Assembly (NCBI GenBank): GCA_964460485.1
Contig: CAYWRY010000120.1
Span: forward strand, 1 to 12,788
DNA: 12,788 nt
Direction of reading: 5' to 3'
Source: VGRF01 sp964460485
GTDB lineage: Bacteria; Myxococcota_A; UBA9160; UBA6930
How positions within the stretch are numbered: the stretch's first letter is position 1; each line of letters starts with the position of its first letter. The notes under the pieces are model-generated. The model saw nothing but the letters and a program-made list of their open reading frames with translations, searched no databases and was not told the origin of the DNA. Shown in pieces: positions 1 through 6,887 of the stretch. The position numbers and the translations under genes were made by a program.

Positions 1-189
<189 letters not shown>

Positions 190-205
190 GGAGCCGCGCC
201 GCTCC
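190..205 (-). terminator. Hairpin directly after the MaoC-like stop codon
   Basis: GGAGC at 190-194 and GCTCC at 201-205 form a perfect 5-bp stem around a 6-base loop, immediately downstream (minus strand) of the TGA at 208-206. There is no T-tract, so it is at best a weak or Rho-assisted terminator or an mRNA 3'-end protector. Short GC stems arise easily by chance in this DNA. Confidence 0.3.
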
Positions 206-673
206 TCACACGAACGTCATGCCGAGCCACTCCATCACCAGGGAAGGCTTCTCCTGTCCCTTGACCTCCACCGTCACCTCGGTGGTGCTCAGCCAGCGCC
301 CGCCGCCCTGATCTTCCAGCGACTTCAGCTTGAAGCGTCCGCGCACGCGCGAGCCCGCCTTCACCGGCGAGACGAAGCGCATGCGGTTGATGCCGTAGTT
401 CATCCCCATCTTCGCGCCCTTCACGCCGGGCACGACCTGATAACCGAAGTTCGCCACGAGCGAGAGCGTGAGGAAGCCGTGGGCGATGGTGGAGCCGAGG
501 GGGGTCTGCTTCGCCGCGGCCGGGTCGACGTGGATGAACTGGTGGTCTTCGGTGAGGTCGGCGAACGCGTCGATGCGCTTCTGGTCGACGAGCGTCCACT
601 CCGAGACGCCGAGCTCTTTGCCGACCAGCGCCTCGAGCTCCTCGAGCGTGACGGCCTTGTCCGGTCCCTTCAT
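206..673 (-). CDS. MaoC-family (R)-specific enoyl-CoA hydratase-like protein
   Basis: This 155-residue protein has the hotdog fold signature of the MaoC dehydratase family, whose characterised members hydrate trans-2-enoyl-CoA to (R)-3-hydroxyacyl-CoA in fatty-acid or polyhydroxyalkanoate metabolism. Seen directly: the active-site segment TEDHQFIHVD at residues 41-50, with the expected Asp43 and His48 five residues apart, followed by the GSTIAHGF motif at about 60-67. The family's usual Asn two residues after the Asp is Gln45, a variant found in many homologues. Length matches a single-hotdog hydratase. I chose the ATG at 673 because an excellent GAAGGAG SD sits 7 bases upstream; an in-frame extension to 793 would run into rmuC and reads as low-complexity noise. 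It lies 43 bases beyond the rmuC stop, with its own promoter-like TAGCAT in the gap. The family is clear, but the acyl-CoA substrate cannot be told. Confidence 0.9.
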   Translation of the reverse strand: MKGPDKAVTLEELEALVGKELGVSEWTLVDQKRIDAFADLTEDHQFIHVDPAAAKQTPLGSTIAHGFLTLSLVANFGYQVVPGVKGAKMGMNYGINRMRFVSPVKAGSRVRGRFKLKSLEDQGGGRWLSTTEVTVEVKGQEKPSLVMEWLGMTFV

Positions 674-680
674 CGTTGCG

Positions 681-708
681 CTCCTTCTCGCGTGAAGGGC
701 GCATGCTA
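681..708 (-). promoter_or_regulatory. Promoter-like TAGCAT plus SD for the MaoC-like gene
   Basis: On the minus strand TAGCAT (708-703) is followed by GCGC and, about 15 bases later, by the GAAGGAG SD (687-681) before the ATG at 673. The hexamer belongs to the TANNNT set that recurs before other genes here. No recognisable -35 box is present. The SD is strong evidence for the start; the promoter is inference. Confidence 0.4.
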
Positions 709-716
709 GTGCGCGG

Positions 717-1976
717 CTACTCGGGCTCGCCCGGCCCCGGCGGCTCGGGGAGCAGGAGCGACTCCTCCTGTTCCGGCAGCGCCTCGACGGCACTCAGCCT
801 GTTCTGGATCACGCGCGTCCGCTTGGTCGCGTCGCCGATCGTGTTCGAGGCCTGCCGCAGCTTCTCGTCCACCTTGACGAGCAGGTCGCCGAACAGCCCG
901 AACTGCTTCTTCACCTCGTTGAGCAGCCGCCATACCTCGGTGCTGCGCTGCTCGATCGCCAGCGTGCGAAAGCCCATCTGCAGGCTGTTGAGGATCGCCG
1001 CGAGCGTGGTGGGGCCGACGAGCACGACCTTGTAGTCGCGCTGCATGGCCTCGACGAGCGCCGGGCGCCGCAGCACCTCGGCGTAGAGACCCTCGGTCGG
1101 GAGGAACAGCAGCGCGAAATCGGTGGTGTGCGGCGGCGCGACGTACTTGTCCTTGATCGCCTTTGCTTCGTTTCGCACGCGCGTCTCGAGGGCGCGACCC
1201 GCGTCCTCGACGGCGGCGAGGTCGCCGCGCTCGACGGCGTCCTGGAGCCGCGCGTAGTCCTCCTGCGGGAACTTCGCGTCGATCGGCAGCCAGAGCGGCG
1301 CGCCGTTCGCGCCCGCCGGGCCGTTGGGCATGCGCACCGCGAAGTCGACGCGCTCGGCCGACCCCGCCTTCACCTGAACGTTCTTGGCGTACTGCCCCGC
1401 CGCGAGGCAGTGCTCGAGCAGCGCCTCGAGCTGCGTCTCGCCGTAGCCGCCGCGCGTCTTCACGTTGGTGAGCACACGCTTGAGATCGCCGACGCCCACC
1501 GCCAGCGTCTGCATCTCGCCGAGGCCCTTGTGCACCGCCTCGAGCCGCTCGCTCACCTGCTTGAACGCCGCACCGAGCCGCTGCTCGATCGTGGCCTGGA
1601 GCTTCTCGTCGACGGTGGCGCGCATCTCGTCGAGCTTCTTCTGGTTGTCCTCCTGCATGCCGCGCAGGCGCAAGTCGATGGCGTCGCGCGAGCGCTCGAG
1701 GTTCTGGTCGAGCGTGCCGCGCACGTCGCGCAGCTCGAGGCCGAGCTCCTCGCGCAGGTGGCGCGTCTGCGAGGCGAGCTCCTCGCGGCTGCGCGCGAGC
1801 TCGTCGCGCAGCGCGCGGTCGGTGCGCTCCTGGGCGAGCGCGAGCGCCTCGAAGCGCGGGGCCAGCGCGGCCGCGGCGTCCGGCGGCGCAGGTCGCCGCA
1901 GCAGCGCGAACAGCAGCGCCGTGCACACAGCCAAGAGCAACCCGCCCGCGGCGAGCGCGATCTCGACGAAGCCCAT
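717..1976 (-). CDS. DNA recombination protein RmuC
   Basis: This is a 419-residue RmuC-family protein. RmuC is a predicted membrane-tethered nuclease-like protein that limits recombination at inverted repeats in E. coli; its exact chemistry is not settled. Seen directly: an N-terminal transmembrane anchor (about residues 4-26), a long Glu/Arg/Leu-rich coiled coil (about 40-155), then the RmuC domain beginning near RGGYGETQLEALLE (175-188). Candidate PD-(D/E)XK-type residues are Asp211 in VDFAV and the Asp233-Ala-Lys235 triplet in IDAKFP. Length is typical. The ATG at 1976 has a weak G-rich SD-like run (GGGGGAC), and a TATGAT hexamer lies about 25 bases upstream. The gene stands alone between the MATE exporter (150-base gap) and the MaoC-like gene. 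The C-terminal tail is Pro/Glu-rich. Confidence 0.95.
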   Translation of the reverse strand: MGFVEIALAAGGLLLAVCTALLFALLRRPAPPDAAAALAPRFEALALAQERTDRALRDELARSREELASQTRHLREELGLELRDVRGTLDQNLERSRDAIDLRLRGMQEDNQKKLDEMRATVDEKLQATIEQRLGAAFKQVSERLEAVHKGLGEMQTLAVGVGDLKRVLTNVKTRGGYGETQLEALLEHCLAAGQYAKNVQVKAGSAERVDFAVRMPNGPAGANGAPLWLPIDAKFPQEDYARLQDAVERGDLAAVEDAGRALETRVRNEAKAIKDKYVAPPHTTDFALLFLPTEGLYAEVLRRPALVEAMQRDYKVVLVGPTTLAAILNSLQMGFRTLAIEQRSTEVWRLLNEVKKQFGLFGDLLVKVDEKLRQASNTIGDATKRTRVIQNRLSAVEALPEQEESLLLPEPPGPGEPE

Positions 1977-2000
1977 GTCCGTCCCCCAACCCCGCGTTCG

Positions 2001-2006
2001 ATCATA
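2001..2006 (-). promoter_or_regulatory. Candidate -10 (TATGAT) for rmuC
   Basis: TATGAT on the minus strand (2006-2001) matches five of six positions of TATAAT and lies 24 bases ahead of the rmuC ATG, leaving room for a leader of about 18 bases. It stands out as AT-containing in GC-rich DNA. No good -35 box is visible 16-18 bases upstream. Confidence 0.45.
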
Positions 2007-2059
2007 GGCCCGCGAGACCGCCTCGCGAGCAGCGACGAGAGGCAGCTTGCGCGAGGCGT

Positions 2060-2076
2060 GTGACAGGGCCGGTCAC
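2060..2076. repeat. Inverted repeat GTGAC-N7-GTCAC upstream of rmuC
   Basis: GTGAC (2060-2064) and GTCAC (2072-2076) are perfect complements around seven bases, in the gap between the MATE stop and the rmuC promoter-like hexamer. It could be part of a terminator for the MATE gene or a small operator. Either role is speculative. Confidence 0.3.
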
Positions 2077-2098
2077 GACGGAGAAACGCGAGCCCGGC

Positions 2099-2126
2099 GG
2101 TCGAACGCGGCCCGACCCGCTCGACC
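2099..2126 (-). terminator. Inverted repeat just after the MATE stop codon
   Basis: GGTCGA (2099-2104) and TCGACC (2121-2126) are perfect complements around a 16-base GC-rich loop, starting at the base after the MATE TGA. There is no T-run. It is one of several stop-adjacent hairpins in this window; a termination role is inference. Confidence 0.3.
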
Positions 2127-3530
2127 TCAGATCCGCACGTGGCGCCACCTCCCGGAGGCGAAGCGCCAGAGCAGCCCGCCCGCGAGCAGCGCGACGTAGA
2201 CGGTGCCGCCCGCGTACGCCCCGACCAGCCCGTAACCGAGGTGGTTGCCGAGCAGCCAGGCGAGCGGGAGGAACACGAGCCAGGCGAGCGCGGACTGCCA
2301 GGCCGCCGGCCAGGCGGTGTCGCCCGCGCCGCGCAGCGCGCCCATCGCGATGATGTGCGCCGCGTCCAGCAGCTGGAAGATCGCCCCGAGGCGCAGCGTC
2401 GCGACGCCGAGCGCGAGCACGTCCGCGTCGTCGGTGAAGATGCGCATCAGCAGCGTCGGCGCCGCGGTGAGGGCCACGGCCAGAGCCAGCGAGAAGCTGA
2501 GCGCCACCCGCAGCCCGTTCTTCAGCGCCGTCACCGCCAGCTCCGGCTCGCCCGCGCCGATCGCGCGACCCACCAGCGTCTGCGTCGCGGCGGAGACGCC
2601 CAGCGCGAGCATGAACGACACGTTCACCAGCATGATGAACGCGTGGCTGGCCGCGACCGAGGCTGCGCTCATCGCCGCGAGCAGCAGCGTGAACACCGCG
2701 AACGACAGCGAGTCGAACACCCACTGCGCGCCGATCGGCAGGCCGGTGCGCGCCAGGCGGCGCAGCGCGTGGAGGTCGGGGCGCTGCGGCCGCGTCGCGA
2801 AGCGCGCGGCGTGCTTGCGCCGCAGCGCGACGCCGAGCACGAGCGCGGCGTAGAGGAACTCGCTGGAGGAGGTTGCGATCGCGGCGCCGGCGACGCCCAG
2901 CCGCGGCGCGCCGAAGTGGCCGAAGATGAGCGCGTAGTCCCCCACGGCATTCGCGACGTTCGCGATCAGCCCGGCCCAGAGCGGGATCGACGTGAGGCCG
3001 ACGCCGCGGAAGAAGCTGTTCCAGACGAACACGGTGCCGAGGCCGACCATGCCGACGAGGCGAGGCTGGAGGTACGCGACCGCCGGCGCCGACAGCTCGG
3101 GCGCCGAGCCGACGGCGGCCAGCACCGCCGGCAGGAGCGCGGGCGTGGCGAGGTAGCCGGCGAGCGCGGCGAGGGCGGTCGCGGGCAGCACGGCCCAGAA
3201 GCCCTGCCACGCCCACATCCCGCAGCGCCGCTCGTCGCCGGCGCCCTGGGCCTGAGCGACGAAGGTCTGCACGGCGCTCGCGGAGCCGAGCACGAGCGAG
3301 AAGATCGTCCAGCTCCAGATGTTCGCGAAGGCGACCGCGCCGAGCTCGGCGGCGCCGAGCCGGCCGACGAAGGCGGAGTCGACGATGCCCATCAGCGTCT
3401 GCGAGATCTGCGTGAGCACGAGCGGCGTGGCGAGCGAGGTGAGCTCGCGCAGGCTGCCGCGCGTCGGCGCGCGCGCAGGCATGGCAGGAGCAGGAGTGGC
3501 GGAGGCGAGTTCGGTCACGACGGGATCCAA
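2127..3530 (-). CDS. MATE-family multidrug/organic cation efflux transporter
   Basis: This roughly 467-residue polytopic protein belongs to the MATE (NorM/DinF-like) family, inner-membrane antiporters that export drugs or metabolites against H+ or Na+. Seen directly: the family N-terminal signature (residues about 26-58, including TPLVLTQISQTLMGIVDSAFVGRLG), about 12 hydrophobic segments in two repeated six-helix halves, and the second-half repeat around VNVSFMLALGVSAATQTLVGRAIGAG. Length is typical (about 450). The start is uncertain. The longest frame begins with TTG at 3530; GTG at 3518 and ATG at 3482 are in frame, and none has a clear SD. The ATG would give 451 residues with the usual short cytoplasmic lead-in and may be the true start. 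A possible leader peptide lies 68 bases upstream. The substrate cannot be inferred. Confidence 0.92.
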   Translation of the reverse strand: MDPVVTELASATPAPAMPARAPTRGSLRELTSLATPLVLTQISQTLMGIVDSAFVGRLGAAELGAVAFANIWSWTIFSLVLGSASAVQTFVAQAQGAGDERRCGMWAWQGFWAVLPATALAALAGYLATPALLPAVLAAVGSAPELSAPAVAYLQPRLVGMVGLGTVFVWNSFFRGVGLTSIPLWAGLIANVANAVGDYALIFGHFGAPRLGVAGAAIATSSSEFLYAALVLGVALRRKHAARFATRPQRPDLHALRRLARTGLPIGAQWVFDSLSFAVFTLLLAAMSAASVAASHAFIMLVNVSFMLALGVSAATQTLVGRAIGAGEPELAVTALKNGLRVALSFSLALAVALTAAPTLLMRIFTDDADVLALGVATLRLGAIFQLLDAAHIIAMGALRGAGDTAWPAAWQSALAWLVFLPLAWLLGNHLGYGLVGAYAGGTVYVALLAGGLLWRFASGRWRHVRI

Positions 3531-3594
3531 GCGGGAGAGAGGGAGCAGAGGCCGCGATCAGAAAGCGCGTCCCCGGGGCGTCTGGGCTTGGAAT

Positions 3595-3609
3595 CGAGTC
3601 AGCGACTCG
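3595..3609. repeat. Perfect inverted repeat CGAGTC-AGC-GACTCG
   Basis: CGAGTC (3595-3600) and GACTCG (3604-3609) pair perfectly around a 3-base loop, in the leader region of the MATE gene. The TGA stop of a small possible leader ORF (3599-3655, minus) lies inside it. It could be an operator for a regulator or an RNA hairpin. Confidence 0.35.
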
Positions 3610-3655
3610 CTTCGAGCGGGGAGGGCGCGCAGCGCATCGGTCGTCGGCGTTTCAT
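3599..3655 (-). CDS. Possible 18-residue Arg-rich leader peptide upstream of the MATE gene
   Basis: On the minus strand an ATG at 3655 follows a strong GGGAGG SD with an 8-base spacer and opens an 18-codon frame starting MKRRRPMR and ending in TGA at 3601-3599. It contains consecutive Arg codons CGC CGA CGA and an early AAA, which are unusual codons in DNA this GC-rich. Its stop lies within a perfect inverted repeat (3595-3609), and the MATE frame begins 68 bases further on. A promoter-like TACAAG lies just upstream of the SD. Short leader ORFs that sense ribosome stalling are known ahead of several resistance and efflux genes, so a regulatory uORF is conceivable. An 18-codon frame with a chance SD is also quite possible, and no conservation data are available. 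Confidence 0.25.
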   Translation of the reverse strand: MKRRRPMRCAPSPLEASR

Positions 3656-3775
3656 GCGCGCAGCCTCCCTCGGCGCCGCACTTGTATCAGAGGCCGCGCA
3701 GTGCTGGCAACCGCGGGTTCGGGAGACCGACGGAATCGGCTCGGCGACCGGGCGCCCGTCCGTCCGCCCGCTGGA

Positions 3776-3982
3776 TCAGAAGTCGTTCGCGTCGCGCTCG
3801 GGCATCACGATCCACAGCACCAGGTAGAGGATCGCGGGCACGCCCGTGAACAGCGTGATCAGCACGTAGATCAGCCGCGTCATGCCCGCGTTCCAGCCGA
3901 GCCACTCGGCGATGCCGCCGCACACGCCGGCGATGACGCGCTGGTCGCGCGAGCGCTTGAGCCCGGGCCGCTGAATCGACAT
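3776..3982 (-). CDS. PspC-domain small membrane protein
   Basis: This 68-residue protein is a stand-alone PspC domain. In enterobacteria PspC is an inner-membrane partner in the phage-shock response to envelope stress; short single-domain homologues are widespread and mostly uncharacterised. Seen directly: a basic N-terminus (residues 7-15), the family core IAGVCGGIAEWLGWN at 17-31, then a hydrophobic segment at about 37-60 ending in the typical IVMPE. Length matches the minimal PspC family. The start is secure: an ideal GAAGGAGG SD lies about 5 bases before the ATG, and a promoter-like TAATCT is about 26 bases upstream. No pspA or pspB is adjacent, so this need not be a true Psp operon. A PspF-like activator is encoded 5.5 kb away on the opposite strand. 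Confidence 0.92.
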   Translation of the reverse strand: MSIQRPGLKRSRDQRVIAGVCGGIAEWLGWNAGMTRLIYVLITLFTGVPAILYLVLWIVMPERDANDF

Positions 3983-4007
3983 CGAAGCCTCCTTCGGTTC
4001 GCACCCG

Positions 4008-4013
4008 AGATTA
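4008..4013 (-). promoter_or_regulatory. Candidate -10 (TAATCT) for the PspC-domain gene
   Basis: TAATCT on the minus strand (4013-4008) lies 25 bases before the ATG at 3982, with a strong SD between. It is the most AT-rich spot in the 77-base gap. No -35 match is seen, and I found no TGGCAC-N5-TTGC sigma-54 element nearby. Confidence 0.35.
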
Positions 4014-4043
4014 CGCGCGTGCGGCCGGGGAGTTCTCAGGGAA

Positions 4044-4057
4044 GGCGGTTCGCCGCC
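4044..4057 (-). terminator. GC hairpin just after the TraB-family stop codon
   Basis: GGCGG (4044-4048) and CCGCC (4053-4057) pair perfectly around a 4-base loop (TTCG on plus, CGAA on minus), two bases beyond the TAG at 4062-4060. In the direction of transcription it is followed by TTCCC rather than a real T-tract. It is a plausible weak terminator for the TraB-family gene upstream of the PspC promoter. Confidence 0.4.
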
Positions 4058-4059
4058 GG

Positions 4060-5310
4060 CTATGCGCCGCCGATCAACTCGTGCAGCAGGCGACCAAGCC
4101 CGAACCACATGCCTGAGGCCGCCCCGAGCGAGCTGAGGACGAACACCAGCAGCACCCGCAGCAGGCGGTTGCGCCAGAGCCCTGTGACCGAAGAGAGGTC
4201 GTCGAGCACCTGGGAGAACTCGCGCACGAAGGGCGGCCGGAAATAGGACTGCACGAGGGCGGTCACGTAGCCCGCGCCGATCGCCGGGTGGAGCGTGGTG
4301 ATGGGGGCCGCGAGGAAGCCCGAGACGATCGTGGCGGGGTGCCCGAAGGCGAGCGCGGTGCCGGCGGCGCAGGGGATGCCGGTGGCCAGCACCCAGGCGA
4401 GCGCGCTGTCGCCCACCGCCTCGGGGCCGCGCAGGAAGCCGAGCGCGGCGATCGAGCCGACGATGGCCAGTAGGAAGATCCAACCGAACCAGCCGGCGAA
4501 GCGGGAGGGCGGCGGGATCGTCTCGAGCGGCGCGAGCGGGAGCGCCTCGCCGCGCTCGAGATGGGCCGCGAGACCCGCCACGTGCCCGGCGCCGACCACC
4601 GCCACCAGCTTCTCGCCGGGCGCTTGCCGGATCCGCTCCGCGAGGTAGGCGTCGCGCTCGTCGATCAGCACGCGCTTCAGGCCCGGGAACGCCTTCGACA
4701 GCTCCTCGAGCAGCTGCGTCATGGCGTCGCGCTCGCGCAGCTCGCGAAGGTCGCTCTCGTTCATCTCCGGTCGGGCGAACAGACTCTCCGCGAGCGCGGC
4801 GCCCAGCAGCGCCTTCTTCCACGGCGAGAGCGACGCCCAGGCGCGCTTCAACGTGACGCGTACCTCGCGGTCGCAGAGATGGAAGGGCTTGCCGATCGCC
4901 TCGGCGGCGTGCGCGCCCTCGAGCAGCTCGGAGCCCGGCCGGACGCCGAGCTTCAGGCCGAGGGAGTGCTGGAAGGAAGCCAGCAGCAGGTTCGCGAAGA
5001 GCGTCGGGAGTTGGCGGTTCGCGAGCACCTGGCGCAGGTCGAGCTGCTCGAAGCGCTGGGGCTTGGAGAGCGCCTCGAAGCGCCCGGCGTCGAGCTCGAT
5101 GCAGACGCCGTCGGGCTGCGCCGCCTCGACGACGCGGCGCACGAGCTCGGTGCTCTCGCGCGAGACGTGGGCGGTGCCGACCAGGATGAACTCGCGCCCG
5201 CCCACCGCGACGACGCGCACGTCCGACGAGTCGAGCGGGCTCCCCGGCGATGCGGCGGCTGCTGCGTCGATGGCGAAAGCCCCCCGAAGAGCCGCGCAGC
5301 TTATCGACAA
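4060..5310 (-). CDS. TraB-family membrane protein
   Basis: This protein of about 416 residues belongs to the TraB family (named after the enterococcal pheromone-shutdown protein TraB), related to TIKI/GumN-type putative metalloproteases. Seen directly: the signature GTAHVSRES at residues 45-53 with His48, the acidic strand VCIELDAGRFEAL with Glu72, a CDRE segment near 146-149, RERD near 192-195, and a second His motif VVGAGHVAG at 238-246. The C-terminal 150 residues hold about four hydrophobic segments (about 273-293, 303-322, 327-350, 384-406). The length is right for this subfamily. The start is weak: TTG at 5310 has no SD, and the only other good in-frame candidate is GTG at 5220. I kept the longer form because homologues usually have 10-20 residues before GREFILVG. 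The bacterial physiological role is not established. Confidence 0.88.
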   Translation of the reverse strand: MSISCAALRGAFAIDAAAAASPGSPLDSSDVRVVAVGGREFILVGTAHVSRESTELVRRVVEAAQPDGVCIELDAGRFEALSKPQRFEQLDLRQVLANRQLPTLFANLLLASFQHSLGLKLGVRPGSELLEGAHAAEAIGKPFHLCDREVRVTLKRAWASLSPWKKALLGAALAESLFARPEMNESDLRELRERDAMTQLLEELSKAFPGLKRVLIDERDAYLAERIRQAPGEKLVAVVGAGHVAGLAAHLERGEALPLAPLETIPPPSRFAGWFGWIFLLAIVGSIAALGFLRGPEAVGDSALAWVLATGIPCAAGTALAFGHPATIVSGFLAAPITTLHPAIGAGYVTALVQSYFRPPFVREFSQVLDDLSSVTGLWRNRLLRVLLVFVLSSLGAASGMWFGLGRLLHELIGGA

Positions 5311-5328
5311 CGGGCCGCGGAGCCTGCG

Positions 5329-5363
5329 AGTGGCCCTTTGGGGTCAGACGCCAAACGGCCACT
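5329..5363. repeat. REP-like hairpin with GGGGTCAGAC core, between VOC and TraB genes
   Basis: A 13-base arm at 5329-5341 (AGTGGCCCTTTGG) pairs with 5351-5363 (CCAAACGGCCACT) at 12 of 13 positions around a 9-base loop. The apex contains GGGGTCAGACGCC (5340-5352), nearly identical to the reverse complement of the core of a second hairpin at 11414-11449. It starts one base after the VOC stop codon. The combination of extended stem, intergenic site and a second related copy suggests a REP/RAYT-type palindrome. It may also terminate the VOC transcript, although no T-tract follows. Confidence 0.6.
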
Positions 5364-5364
5364 T

Positions 5365-6102
5365 TCAGACGGGCGAGAAGCGCACGCCGGCGATCTGGGC
5401 GGCGCCGTCGGCGGCGAGCACGCCGCGCCGCTCGGCGGCGGCGCGGAAGCGCGCGCGGTCCGCGACGTCGAGCAGCACGCCGATCACGCCGTCGCTCGCG
5501 CCCGGCACGAAGCGCAGCTCGCCGCCTTCCACCGCGATCCTCGGCCGGCCCGCGGCGTCGCGCGTTACCGGCAGCCCGAGCACCTCGCCCCAGCGCGCCG
5601 CGAGCCTCTCGGGCTCGGGGCCCTCGAGCTCGGCGCCCACGATCGCGCGCGCGACCTCGGTGCGGACGTGCTGCCGCCACTTCGGACCCGCCCACTCCCA
5701 CGCGCCCGGCTCGTCCATCGTGTCGAACGAAACGATCGCGCCGCCCACGTCGCGCGGGTGCAGGTGCAGGGTGGCCGCGCCCTTCTGCTTGCCCTCCCAC
5801 ACGATGCGCACGCCGAGCTGCTCGAGCCGCGCGCGGTGCGGCGCGAAGTCGTCCACCTGGAAGATCACCATGTAGCCGCTGTCGCCGCCGCGGCGCTCGA
5901 GCCAGCGCGCTGCGGTCGCGTTCGCCTGCACGGGCGACACCACCTCGAGGAAGGTTTCGCCGATCGGCATCACGCCGTTCTCGAGACCGAACACGCGCAC
6001 GCCCGGGTCGTGGAAGGCGACCTCGATGCCGAGCACGTCGCAGAGCGTGTCGAGGGTGCCGGCAAGGTCGCGCGCGGCGAGGGCGATCTGGCGGAGGCGC
6101 AT
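5365..6102 (-). CDS. VOC-superfamily (glyoxalase/bleomycin-resistance-like) protein
   Basis: This 245-residue protein is built from two vicinal-oxygen-chelate halves (about 1-130 and 148-245). The first is well conserved: IALAARDLAGTLDTLCDVLGIEV at the start, FLEVVSP with candidate ligand Glu53, GYMVIFQVDDF at 77-86, and LHLHPRDVGG at 112-121 with candidate His113/His115. This layout resembles the methylmalonyl-CoA epimerase/glyoxalase-like branch. The second half is more degenerate and may be structural only. VOC proteins include isomerases, dioxygenases, lyases and binding proteins, so no reaction is assigned. The ATG at 6102 is supported by AAAGGAG 7-8 bases upstream. A REP-like hairpin follows the stop by one base. 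The gene appears to stand alone, with a 96-base gap to the lipoprotein gene upstream. Confidence 0.88.
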   Translation of the reverse strand: MRLRQIALAARDLAGTLDTLCDVLGIEVAFHDPGVRVFGLENGVMPIGETFLEVVSPVQANATAARWLERRGGDSGYMVIFQVDDFAPHRARLEQLGVRIVWEGKQKGAATLHLHPRDVGGAIVSFDTMDEPGAWEWAGPKWRQHVRTEVARAIVGAELEGPEPERLAARWGEVLGLPVTRDAAGRPRIAVEGGELRFVPGASDGVIGVLLDVADRARFRAAAERRGVLAADGAAQIAGVRFSPV

Positions 6103-6177
6103 GGGGGAGCTCCTTTCGCTCGGATGAAAGCGCGAAACCGGGGCCCGCCGCTCGCGCCGCCCCCGCGCTCACCCGTC

Positions 6178-6198
6178 GCGCGGCGACGAGCGCCGCGC
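6178..6198 (-). terminator. Perfect 8-bp GC hairpin directly after the lipoprotein stop codon
   Basis: GCGCGGCG (6178-6185) and CGCCGCGC (6191-6198) pair perfectly around a 5-base loop, and the stem begins at the base after the TGA (6201-6199). It is the strongest stop-adjacent hairpin on this strand. There is no T-tract, so a terminator or mRNA-stabilising role is inferred from position and stem strength. Confidence 0.45.
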
Positions 6199-6873
6199 TC
6201 ACTGCAGGAACACGGGCTCGGCGATCGCGAGCACGGGGCAGGGCTCGAGCCGCCCGCGCAGCACGAAGACGTCCTCGCCGCGCGGGCGGAACTCCATCTC
6301 CGTTCGTCCGCGGGCGAGATGGCTCCGGCAGGCGGGCGTGTCGGGCAGCACCGCCGCGACGTCCAGCGGGCTCGTCCAGCGCAACTCGATCGCGAGGGGG
6401 AGCTTGCCCGTGGCGAGCAGCAGGCCGTGGGCCTCGCTCACGAGGGCCAGCTCCGCCGGAGCGGTCACGACGAGGAAGGACGAGCGGCGCGCCGGCATCG
6501 CGTCGCGCCAGGCCGCGAGGCCCGCGAGCCCGCGCGCGCTGCAGCGGTTGCCGCCCGCGCCCGAGACGCGCACGAGTGGGCGCGCCGGTGTGAGCTGGAC
6601 GATCGCGTCGTTCGCCACCACGCGCCGGCAGGCGTCGCTCGACACGAACAGGAAGCCCTGGCTCCCCGCGCGCCCGCGCAGGTGCGCCTCGAGATAGGGC
6701 CCGATCTCGCGCACGCGCTCGACGCGCGCCTGGCCGCGTGCAAGCGGCGTCTCGGCGGGCTCGGCGGGCGGGGCGGGAGGTGGGGTCGCGGCGCTCGGTG
6801 GCGCACCGGCCGGCGCCGCGCAGCCGGCACCGAGCGCGATCGCGAGGGCGGCGAAGAGGCGCGCGGCACGCAT
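6199..6873 (-). CDS. Putative secreted lipoprotein of unknown function
   Basis: This is a 224-residue protein I do not recognise as any family. The N-terminus is a clear type II signal: MRAARLF, a hydrophobic stretch, then the lipobox LGAGC with Cys18 as the lipidation site. A Pro/Ala-rich flexible linker follows (about 19-43), then a globular region of about 180 residues with four cysteines (82, 111, 182, 212). These could form two disulfides in the periplasm. No catalytic motif is apparent. I chose the ATG at 6873 because the lipobox fits it exactly; an in-frame upstream extension to 6978 is Arg-rich and would destroy the signal. There is no SD. Instead TATGCT ends 8 bases before the ATG, as expected for a leaderless transcript. 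It is divergent from the gene at 6999. Confidence 0.78.
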   Translation of the reverse strand: MRAARLFAALAIALGAGCAAPAGAPPSAATPPPAPPAEPAETPLARGQARVERVREIGPYLEAHLRGRAGSQGFLFVSSDACRRVVANDAIVQLTPARPLVRVSGAGGNRCSARGLAGLAAWRDAMPARRSSFLVVTAPAELALVSEAHGLLLATGKLPLAIELRWTSPLDVAAVLPDTPACRSHLARGRTEMEFRPRGEDVFVLRGRLEPCPVLAIAEPVFLQ

Positions 6874-6881
6874 CCGCGACG

Positions 6882-6887
6882 AGCATA
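6882..6887 (-). promoter_or_regulatory. Candidate -10 (TATGCT), leaderless-type spacing, for the lipoprotein gene
   Basis: TATGCT on the minus strand (6887-6882) is separated from the ATG by 8 bases, so transcription would start at or next to the start codon. This agrees with the absence of an SD. No -35 match is obvious. Confidence 0.45.

Noticed and set aside
206..793. A longer MaoC-like protein starting at 793
   Set aside because: The extra 40 residues are Arg/Ser noise overlapping rmuC, while the ATG at 673 has an excellent SD and fits the family N-terminus.
3711..3729. A T-loop-like GGTTCGGGAGACC suggesting a tRNA 3' half
   Set aside because: No anticodon arm, D arm or complementary acceptor strand can be found at the required distances on either strand.
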